DNA of 64,000 nucleotides, from contig CAZXCU010000017.1 in NCBI GenBank assembly GCA_964639245.1, positions 44,292-108,291 on the forward strand, written 5' to 3'. Below the pieces are notes generated by a model that had not been told where the DNA came from, searched no databases, and was given only the letters and a program-made list of their open reading frames with translations. Position numbers and translations under genes: made by a program. This stretch comes from SB15 sp964639245 (GTDB lineage Bacteria > Chloroflexota > Anaerolineae > Aggregatilineales > J027). Within the stretch, counting starts at the first letter, position 1. Every line of letters starts with the position of its first letter. Below are positions 58,235 to 64,000 of this stretch, one piece after another.

Positions 58235-60407
58235 TCAGCGCAACCTGATTTTTATCGGGGCTACAGTGGGCGCAGCGATCCTTTTTCTGCTGCTGCCTGC
58301 TGCCATTTCCCGTCCACTTTTCGGGATTTTGCTGGTCGGAACACTCGTCGTGACAGTGTATCAATTCCTCCAGCAATCTCATGAAATCCCCGCTTTCCAA
58401 AAATTGATCGCCCCCCTGACCCGAACCGTTCCCTTTCTCCCACGCATCAGCACGCTTTTGGCCTTTCTGGTGATGCTGCTGTGTGCAGCGATGTTTAGCC
58501 AGCAGGAAACCATTGAGCAGTTTCAGGATACGCTGGTTCTTGTGGTCGTTGGTGTCGGCATCATCGGCGGGGCGGTATGGTCTTTAGCGCTTCCACATCC
58601 TCAGATTCGCCCATTTTCTGCCCTTTCCCTGTCCCAAAGTCTCAGAGGTGGGCTGGTTTTTGTACTGGGGGTGCTGTTGCTGGCTGCCCTTGCCGAAAAT
58701 AATGGCGGGTTGCTCGGCATTGCCTTTTTAGAAGGGTTGACCATCCACTTTCAATTTTTTCTGCTGGTGACCGGCATCCTCTGTGTTGTGTGGGGGATTG
58801 CAGGAACACCGATTCCCAGAATAAAGAGCTTACGTCTCTTGCCTTCACAAGAAATCGTGCTGGTGATGGCGATCACACTAACTGCCCTGATTTTACGTGG
58901 CTACCAAGCGGGCAGTTGGATTCGCGGCATGATTGATGAAACGCATTTTGTTATTGGGGTGAGTGACATCACCTATAACGATGAAACATGGCTGCTGGCA
59001 CAGGCAGGTTCAACCCGTGCCTTTACCATTCTTCATTCGTACTGGCAGTATTTAAGCGCAGAAATTTTTGGCCGTGAATTGTTTGCCCTACGAATTGTCA
59101 GTGGCATCGTTGGTGCGCTGACTGTCCCCGCGCTGTATCTGCTTGCCCGCGAACTATTCGATAAAAAAACAGCTTTTGTGGCGGCAGGTTTGTTAGCAAC
59201 CTTCCCGCCGCATGTTCATTTTAGCCGTGTGGGATCAAATAATATCAGCGACCCCCTGTTTGGGACGTTGGCCTTTGCATTTCTCGCTCGCGGGTTGCGT
59301 ACCCACCGCCGTTTAGACTTTGCGCTGGCGGGGGCGGCACTTGGCATGACCCAATATTTTTATGAAGGCGGGCGGCTGTTTTTCCCGCTATTGATGGGCG
59401 GATGGTTAGCAGTGCTGTTTGTGCGCTGGCGCGTACACTGGCAAGGCATCGTGATCATGCTGATGGTTGCGCTCACTATCGGGATTCCTGTCTATTATAC
59501 GATAGAAGGCCGTAGCGATTCTATTACATGGCGTATGGATCAAACCTCGCTGAGTGTTTCCGATTGGCTTGACCAATTTGAAATTTTCCTCAAGGAAGAT
59601 ACCCCGCCCCACATCACCCGCCGCTTTGCAGCACCCTTTATGTTTCTGGTTCAAATTCGGGATGACAGCCTCTTTTACGGTGGTGAAGAACCTCTTCTCC
59701 TGATTTTTGTACTTCCCTTTTTTCTTATAGGTGTGAGTATTGCCCTATGGCGTATCTGGCATCCTGCCATGATTCTCATCCTTGCTTGGGTATTTGTTGG
59801 CACATTTGGCAATACCAAGATGCACGATGTCATCCAATTTCAGCGCTATGTATTTATACTCCCTGCGCTGATGCTGCTTGCTGCCATCGGACTCTCATAT
59901 AGCCTCTCGCTGCTGCGTCTGTTACCGAAGTATCAAGGGATAATGGCGGGAATGTTGGTCATAGCAATTGGCATTGCCCACACCAATTATTATTTTTATG
60001 ACCACGCGCCCTTGCTGGTGGAACAATCACGGGGGAACACCAACGCGGATGACGATGCCATTTTCCGTGCCATTCATCTACCGCCTGATACACAGGTCAT
60101 TGTCATCACTGACGAGCCATTTTCCACATTTGGCCTCAGCGCCCTGCTTGGCTATCTCCAACCCGACCCCACTCTGAGCTTTCATGGGTTTAGTGAGGAC
60201 AGTTTAAGCGCCGCATGGTTAGCCACTTTTACCCGTGACCGCAACCTTGCCATTTTTGTAGACGGCGATAATATGGGGCTGCGTCGCATTGTGGAAATTT
60301 ACTACCACATTGAAAATCCGACCTTTAGCCCCTACAACGTTCCACGTAAAAACCAGATGGCGCTCTATTTCATCCCCCGTCTGCCTGCACCTACTCCTGA
60401 AATGTGA
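58221..60407 (+). CDS. GT39/ArnT-like membrane glycosyltransferase
   Basis: 728 residues from ATG 58221 (GGGAA upstream), overlapping the transglycosylase stop by 14 bp. About thirteen membrane helices. The catalytic acidic residues typical of the PMT/ArnT group are in the first extracellular loop (MIDETHFVIG and NDETW). The following FGRELFALRIVSGIVGALTV, PALYLLARELFDKKTAFVAA is the usual continuation. The last about 140 residues form a soluble extracytoplasmic domain. The enzyme transfers a sugar from a polyprenyl-phosphate donor to a protein or lipid acceptor outside the membrane. Given the many T/P-rich lipoproteins, protein O-glycosylation is an attractive but unproven role. Confidence 0.88.
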   Translation: MGWNNQRNLIFIGATVGAAILFLLLPAAISRPLFGILLVGTLVVTVYQFLQQSHEIPAFQKLIAPLTRTVPFLPRISTLLAFLVMLLCAAMFSQQETIEQFQDTLVLVVVGVGIIGGAVWSLALPHPQIRPFSALSLSQSLRGGLVFVLGVLLLAALAENNGGLLGIAFLEGLTIHFQFFLLVTGILCVVWGIAGTPIPRIKSLRLLPSQEIVLVMAITLTALILRGYQAGSWIRGMIDETHFVIGVSDITYNDETWLLAQAGSTRAFTILHSYWQYLSAEIFGRELFALRIVSGIVGALTVPALYLLARELFDKKTAFVAAGLLATFPPHVHFSRVGSNNISDPLFGTLAFAFLARGLRTHRRLDFALAGAALGMTQYFYEGGRLFFPLLMGGWLAVLFVRWRVHWQGIVIMLMVALTIGIPVYYTIEGRSDSITWRMDQTSLSVSDWLDQFEIFLKEDTPPHITRRFAAPFMFLVQIRDDSLFYGGEEPLLLIFVLPFFLIGVSIALWRIWHPAMILILAWVFVGTFGNTKMHDVIQFQRYVFILPALMLLAAIGLSYSLSLLRLLPKYQGIMAGMLVIAIGIAHTNYYFYDHAPLLVEQSRGNTNADDDAIFRAIHLPPDTQVIVITDEPFSTFGLSALLGYLQPDPTLSFHGFSEDSLSAAWLATFTRDRNLAIFVDGDNMGLRRIVEIYYHIENPTFSPYNVPRKNQMALYFIPRLPAPTPEM

Positions 60408-60735
60408 CCAGCACGCCGGTTGGGTCAATCAGCGCTAAATCTTTCGTTCCCCACGAACGGGTTTCGATTTTGCACGCCACCCCGTTATTTTTGAATTCAA
60501 ACGCCAGCGCTTCAATATTTTCCACCTTCACGCGGAAACTCGTCCATTCGGCCAGTTGCGGGTCGTCGTTGATGAACAAATGCACTTCCACCCCTTCCCG
60601 CCGGATAATCACATAATCGCCATAATCATGGACTTTCACAAAACCGAGTTTTTCATAAAAAGCCACTGAAACAGCAGGGTCTTTGGCGGGAATGACTGGA
60701 ACAGCCGTTTGTAGTTCAGATTTGATTAATAACAT
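60391..60735 (-). CDS. VOC (glyoxalase/bleomycin resistance-like) family protein
   Basis: 114 residues from ATG 60735, with AAAGGGTG upstream; a GTG at 60744 is in frame but too close to that site. Features: SELQTAVPVIPAKDPAVSVA, FYEKLGFVKVHDYGDYVIIR (strand, helix, strand) and the C-terminal FKNNGVACKIETRSWGTKDL, ALIDPTGVLVTFQE. It resembles bleomycin-resistance-like binders (the DPxGVLVxF end). The ligand is unknown. A perfect GAACATTTGTTC palindrome lies just upstream, suggesting regulation. Confidence 0.85.
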   Translation of the reverse strand: MLLIKSELQTAVPVIPAKDPAVSVAFYEKLGFVKVHDYGDYVIIRREGVEVHLFINDDPQLAEWTSFRVKVENIEALAFEFKNNGVACKIETRSWGTKDLALIDPTGVLVTFQE

Positions 60736-60752
60736 GGCTTGCACCCTTTTTT

Positions 60753-60764
60753 GAACATTTGTTC
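60753..60764. promoter_or_regulatory. LexA/DinR-like palindrome upstream of the VOC gene
   Basis: GAACATTTGTTC is a perfect match to the GAACnnnnGTTC pattern of Gram-positive-type LexA boxes. It lies 18 bases upstream of the VOC ATG. It shares form with 28076-28089 and, with one mismatch, 14858-14870. Confidence 0.45.
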
Positions 60765-60888
60765 TAATTAAGCATAGCAGTAAATCGTGTTGAAGTCAAA
60801 AATTCATGAAAAATTCAGAACGTTAGGCTGTACTGTGCGGTATGATTCGCACCAAATTTGAAGCCCACTATCGCACAAGGAAGTCTGT

Positions 60889-61101
60889 ATGCACGCCACC
60901 CAACCCACCCAATATGCAGAAGTTAATATTGATATGAGCAATTTTTATGACCCTGAGCAGTACAGTCGGATGCCGCGTGAACTGATGCTCGCCCAAAAGA
61001 TAAAGCGAGTGATTCACAGCTACCAATCGCAAGGCTGGCAAACGGTTCACATTAATTTTGAGGCCAAAGGCGCAAAACTCAAATTTCGCCGGATGGACTA
61101 A
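60889..61101 (+). CDS. Small hypothetical protein
   Basis: 70 residues; AAGGAAG lies seven bases before the ATG. Charged and soluble, with a central helix MPRELMLAQKIKRVIHSYQS and a terminal strand pair WQTVHINFEAKGAKLKFRRM. The 3' end overlaps the convergent methyltransferase by 23 bp. No family recognised. The good ribosome site and normal composition support a real gene. Confidence 0.6.
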   Translation: MHATQPTQYAEVNIDMSNFYDPEQYSRMPRELMLAQKIKRVIHSYQSQGWQTVHINFEAKGAKLKFRRMD

Positions 61102-61732
61102 GTACCATCACCTGTACCGTGCTGCGTTCGAGTTCCACCAAGTTAAAGACCACCACAAACCCCTGCTGACGGAAGCGCATCTCCAAATCCACCGGCCACG
61201 GAGTGCGCTGTCCGGTAGCACGGTAGGCCTCCTCTAAAATGGCACGGGCTGCCCCGCCTTTGGTCAACACTGCGTTTGGCACAATCACCAATTTACCCTC
61301 CGGTTTTAAAATCCGTCGGATTTCGCGCAAGGTCACTTCTTCGGTGATGAAGGGAGTCGGAAAGGTACTCACCACCGCCGCAAAACAGCCATCGGGGAAA
61401 GGCAATTGTTGGCCTTTGCCGCGCACCAACCGGACAGGCTGATGGCGCTTGAGCAACCGTCGCCGCGTAATTTTGCCCATGTTCGGACTCAAATCGCAGC
61501 CGATGACCTGCCATCCCCCCGCCAACAAATTCAGATGAAAGCGGCCTGTCCCGTGCGCCAAATCTAAAATCATCCCGGCTTGCGGGGGTGGCAAAAATGG
61601 CAAGGCGGCCTGCTGCCACGCCCACCACTGCCCCAAGCTGACGACATTTGCCACAGTATCATAAGTAAAAGCCATTTCATTGTAGAGCAGTCGGAAACCA
61701 AATCCGACCCATTTCCACCAGAGTTTTTTCAT
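61079..61732 (-). CDS. Class I SAM-dependent methyltransferase
   Basis: 217 residues. An N-terminal hydrophobic/aromatic helix (KKLWWKWVGFGFRLLYNEMA) may touch the membrane. Motif I ILDLAHGTGRF, the acidic residue in VIGCDLSPNM, LPFPDGCFAAVV (motif IV region) and ILKPEGKLVIVPN complete the SAM-binding Rossmann fold of the Methyltransf_11 type. The substrate is probably a small molecule or lipid and is not identified. No clear Shine-Dalgarno precedes ATG 61732. Confidence 0.9.
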   Translation of the reverse strand: MKKLWWKWVGFGFRLLYNEMAFTYDTVANVVSLGQWWAWQQAALPFLPPPQAGMILDLAHGTGRFHLNLLAGGWQVIGCDLSPNMGKITRRRLLKRHQPVRLVRGKGQQLPFPDGCFAAVVSTFPTPFITEEVTLREIRRILKPEGKLVIVPNAVLTKGGAARAILEEAYRATGQRTPWPVDLEMRFRQQGFVVVFNLVELERSTVQVMVLSPSGEI

Positions 61733-61756
61733 AGGTATTAGGCTTTAGGCATTAGG

Positions 61757-62251
61757 TTAGGGCATTTGACGAATTTTTTGCATAAACGTGTTCATCATCC
61801 GTTTGACTTCCACGATATTTCCTTCCAGCCTTTTGTAATCTTCACCACCAATAAAGGACAAATCATGAGCAAGGATGATTTGATATTCTAATGGACAAGG
61901 CAATTAGACCTTAAATGAATCCAACTTTAGCGGACGGGATATATCGCGTCCCTACGGGTGCATTTCTTGTAGGGACAGCATGGATGCTGTCCGCAATCGT
62001 TTGGTTTTTAATTGATTTGTCCATAATTTGCTGGCAGACCCCATCGCAAAACCCAAAAATCGGAGCATATCGCCGTTGGTATCCCGTCCACAGCCTTCGG
62101 CAATATTGGTGGGGATAGAGGCACTTGAACGGCGCATTTGACTCACCAAACCAAACAACTCTTCTTTAGGGAATTTCGCCGTTACTCGATAAATCTCCAG
62201 CACAAGCGCATGGGATTTTTCCCAAATTTTAAGCTCCCTAAAATTTCGCAT
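61757..62251 (-). pseudogene. Four-helix-bundle (23S rRNA intervening-sequence type) protein gene broken by a MITE
   Basis: The 5' part from ATG 62251 (AGGAGA upstream) reads MRNFRELKIWEKSHALVLEI and continues with FPKEELFGLVSQMRRSSASI, PTNIAEGCGRDTNGDM to AMGSASKL, then runs into the inserted element. The 3' part resumes with EYQIILAHDLSFIGGEDYKR and ends VKRMMNTFMQKIRQMP, stop at 61757-61759. Together they make a full-length S23-type protein of about 120 residues. Exact excision of 132 bp plus one TAA (TTA on the coding strand) rejoins AGC-AAA-TTA-GAA-TAT in frame. The normal product is a small helical protein of unknown function sometimes encoded in rRNA intervening sequences. Confidence 0.85.
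61892..62023. mobile_element. 132 bp MITE with TGGACAAnnCAATTA ends
   Basis: The left end TGGACAAGGCAATTA (61892-61906) and the right end read inward as TGGACAAATCAATTA (62023-62009) match at 13 of 15 positions. TAA flanks both sides (61889-61891, 62024-62026), though a TA duplication would fit as well. The interior has GGACGGGATATATCGCGTCC and GGGACAGCATGGATGCTGTCC hairpins related to the 55.6 kb repeat, shown here only in part. No gene. Confidence 0.85.
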
Positions 62252-62291
62252 CACATTCTCTCCTAACGCCTAATACCTAAAACCTAACTTC

Positions 62292-63137
62292 TCAATTAAA
62301 CTTTTCCAGCACTTCCCACCGCGAGTCGCCTTCGGGAACACGCAGCAGTTCGAGTGCTTCCACCCGCCACGCCAATTTTTCAAATTGCTGCTGCATTTCC
62401 CGCACCAGCAAGGGAAAAATTCGGGCAGGAGTGTGGTCGGAAAGGATTAAACGGCTTTGAAACGGCAAAAAGGAGGCGGAGTCATCCGGCAACAGGTAGG
62501 GCGCAAGGTTATCGGCTAAGGACTCTTGGGCTTGGGTCAAGGAGTCCGGGGGGGTCAGACTCCACGCCGCCACATAACGCTGGCTACCCACCGTTTTCGC
62601 TTCAATGCCCTCCAGCGCGAGTTCCATCGGCAGATTATCCTGCACCCACTCCTCTAAAATTTCCTGTATATCGGCTAAATTCTCCGTGCGGAAATCGCCC
62701 ACCAGCGCGAAACTCCCTGTTTCGGCATCGGGCAATTGCACCGCTTGACGCAGTTGGTTCATGGCAATTTCGATGTCTGGCGAAAGCACCAGCGCAATAC
62801 GATAGCGGTAAACCGGGGCTACCACTGCTTCTTGTTCGGGTTGATGAGCCACAGGAGAATCTTCCGCAAGCGGCGATTCTTCAACACGAGACGAATCGTC
62901 TCCCGCCTCAGATACCGATTCCTGAACATCAGGCTGAGGAGTTTTTTTCGCATGGGGGGAGTCCTCCCGTTGCACTAGGGATGGTTTACTAACCAGCGCT
63001 GAAAACTTGGGACGAGCCAGCGACAAAGGCAATTCATCAGTCTCGTTGACCTGAATCGCATCCGCTTCGTCGTCGGGAATCTCCTCAAAAACATCTTCAT
63101 CTGGCAGCAGTTGAGAAAACTCATCGTTTTCGCGCAT
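62292..63137 (-). CDS. Hypothetical protein with acidic N-terminus and degenerate 2H-phosphoesterase-like domain
   Basis: 281 residues. Residues 1-105 are acidic and low-complexity (PDEDVFEEIPDDEADAI, SVSEAGDDSSRVEESPLAED) and probably disordered. Residues about 108-281 have the double strand-helix pattern of the LigT/2H phosphoesterase fold: YRIALVLSPDIEIAMNQLRQ, then SFALVGDFRTENLADIQEIL, VGSQRYVAAWSL, and FQSRLILSDHTPARIFPLLV. Where active members carry two HxT/S motifs, this protein has ALVGDF and SRLILSDHT, so at least the first catalytic His is missing. It may bind RNA or nucleotides without catalysis. The assignment rests on pattern only. It lies 18 bp downstream of the glycosylase gene on the same strand. 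Confidence 0.68.
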   Translation of the reverse strand: MRENDEFSQLLPDEDVFEEIPDDEADAIQVNETDELPLSLARPKFSALVSKPSLVQREDSPHAKKTPQPDVQESVSEAGDDSSRVEESPLAEDSPVAHQPEQEAVVAPVYRYRIALVLSPDIEIAMNQLRQAVQLPDAETGSFALVGDFRTENLADIQEILEEWVQDNLPMELALEGIEAKTVGSQRYVAAWSLTPPDSLTQAQESLADNLAPYLLPDDSASFLPFQSRLILSDHTPARIFPLLVREMQQQFEKLAWRVEALELLRVPEGDSRWEVLEKFN

Positions 63138-63155
63138 TGCACCCTCCGTTTAGCC

Positions 63156-63770
63156 TTAAGTATACCGTGAAACATGTGGATTATCCGCCACCCACCAGCG
63201 CCATGCCAGACTAAACCACGGTTCCGGCACTGCTTTGCCCAAGCCCACCCGCGCTCCCGTTTGCACTTGCGATTCAGGAATCGGCGTACCAGCTTCCAAC
63301 CAGAGTCGGCTGTGCGGCGTGGTCATATCCACACGGTTATCCGCAGCCGCAATACACAGGGCTTTGGTCAGCCGCGCCGGGCCATTTGTCCAATTTTTCT
63401 GCGGCACACCCGCCCGATGCTGGGCAATCAGCGCCACCCCTTCTTGGGGTTCCACCGCCCGAATCAACACCGCCGCCGGATGCCCTTCCGGTTCGCACAC
63501 CACATTCAACAACCAGTGCATTCCATAGGTTAAATACACATAGGCATAACCGGGCGCTTCCCACATCGGCAAATTACGCGGGGTTCTGCCCCGCCGTGCA
63601 TGGGAGGCCAGATCATCTATCCCGGTATAGGCTTCGGTTTCGACGATTATGCCGCTGAGACGCTGCCCATCGATTTCCCGCACCAGCCGCGCTCCTAACA
63701 AGTCCCGTGCCACTCGGCGCGCATCCTGAGCAAAATAGGAACGTGGAAAAATAGAAGATGAATTAACCAA
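63156..63770 (-). CDS. mpg: DNA-3-methyladenine glycosylase (Mpg/AAG family)
   Basis: 204 residues from a TTG at 63770, with AAAGGAA about ten bases upstream; no ATG lies early in the frame. Family signatures: SYFAQDARRVARDLLGARLV, the catalytic Glu in IIVETEAYTGIDDLASHA, RGRTPRNLPMWEAPGYAYVY, 'YGMHWLLNVVCEP' and 'TNGPARLTKAL'. It removes alkylated purines such as 3-methyladenine in base excision repair. It precedes the degenerate 2H-like gene by 18 bp and may form an operon with it. Confidence 0.93.
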   Translation of the reverse strand: MVNSSSIFPRSYFAQDARRVARDLLGARLVREIDGQRLSGIIVETEAYTGIDDLASHARRGRTPRNLPMWEAPGYAYVYLTYGMHWLLNVVCEPEGHPAAVLIRAVEPQEGVALIAQHRAGVPQKNWTNGPARLTKALCIAAADNRVDMTTPHSRLWLEAGTPIPESQVQTGARVGLGKAVPEPWFSLAWRWWVADNPHVSRYT

Positions 63771-63846
63771 ACGTTGACGATTCCTTTCAACCTCTCTAAT
63801 CTTGCGCCAATAATTGTATAATAGAGAAAATCATATTCGTATAATT

Positions 63847-63866
63847 AAATATGATAATCATTAATC
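63847..63866. promoter_or_regulatory. Fur-box-like palindrome upstream of mpg
   Basis: The core ATGATAATCAT is a perfect 11 bp palindrome and the 19-mer window matches the Fur consensus at roughly 14 positions by eye. It is about 80 bases upstream of the mpg start in an AT-rich control region. Another gene beyond the right edge could be the true target. Confidence 0.25.
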
Positions 63867-63904
63867 AAGAAAAAAACACATTCGCGCAATTTCATCCGCC
63901 GGGG

Positions 63905-64000
63905 GAGGTCTCGCGCTACATCGTCCCTACAAAAGAACTTACCAGCTCACCTTACGCAATGCGGGAAAATCCCCACCCTCAATCCCGTCAGCAAGCTGCC
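63905..64000. repeat. Junction of two repeat families at the right edge
   Basis: CTCGCGCTACATCGTCCCTAC is the second family's block, followed by AAAAGAACTTACC as at 9949. Then TCACCTTACGCAATG (from 63951) begins another copy of the MITE at 25156, with CCCCACCCTCAATCCC and TCAGCAAGCTGCC running off the edge. Confidence 0.6.

Noticed and set aside
61915..62118. 67-codon open frame running through the MITE at 61.9 kb
   Set aside because: It begins inside the mobile element and continues antisense to the broken four-helix-bundle gene.
62354..62992. 212-codon open frame opposite the 2H-like protein
   Set aside because: No ribosome site and no recognisable domain; arises from codon bias of the opposite gene.

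Overview
This 64 kb window looks like a chromosomal segment of a Chloroflexota bacterium, probably an Anaerolineae-type lineage. That is an inference from gene content: many lipoproteins with T/P-rich linkers, PknB-type kinases with a membrane anchor, an F420-type LLM oxidoreductase, an ECF sigma/RskA-type anti-sigma pair, SpoIIAA/STAS-like small proteins and abundant short palindromic repeats. There is no rRNA, no convincing tRNA, no CRISPR array and no complete transposase gene. By eye the base composition is moderately GC-rich, except for an AT-rich island at 50.1-51.8 kb.

Layout. 0-14 kb, all on the minus strand: the start of a PQQ-type sugar dehydrogenase, a 1715-residue lipoprotein with eleven tandem Ig-like repeats, and two paralogous oligopeptide-type ABC cassettes (binding protein, DppB, DppC) without ATPase genes. 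14-20 kb: a histidine phosphatase, a DUF2461 protein, a large type IIG restriction-modification enzyme, and an antitoxin next to a toxin gene broken by a small insertion. 20-25 kb: a TPR membrane protein, a lipoprotein, a VWA/beta-propeller protein, yebC-ruvC and a VOC protein. 25-32 kb: a 140 bp MITE, an RDD protein and a duplicated copy fused to TIR, a candidate structured RNA, an MmcQ-like protein, an LLM oxidoreductase, secreted proteins and a Kef-type antiporter. 32-44 kb: an exonuclease-DinG helicase, a methyltransferase-Mrr fusion, a TIR protein, a 786-residue orphan followed by two Ser/Thr kinases, and a PadR module with a clear operator. 44-50 kb: a GNAT protein, an ECF sigma/anti-sigma pair beside a four-repeat secreted protein, an FHA protein and a FAD oxidoreductase. 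50-52 kb: an AT-rich two-gene unit with a membrane GTPase. 52-64 kb: DUF2332, a phytoene-desaturase-like enzyme, a TPR-lytic transglycosylase, a GT39 glycosyltransferase, a second VOC protein, a methyltransferase, a four-helix-bundle gene broken by a 132 bp MITE, a degenerate 2H-like protein and 3-methyladenine glycosylase.

The strongest observations are two small non-autonomous elements caught inside genes. In both cases exact removal of the element plus one copy of the target duplication restores the reading frame. The repeat family of the first element also sits in frame inside the restriction enzyme and supplies its stop codon. Other candidates are a membrane-anchored TIR-RDD fusion made by tandem duplication, the AT-rich GTPase pair, a promoter-to-terminator structured RNA, a 36 bp PadR operator, and several shared operator-like palindromes. 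Defence-like genes (two restriction-modification enzymes, a toxin-antitoxin remnant, two TIR proteins, the GTPase pair) are scattered through the window rather than forming one island.
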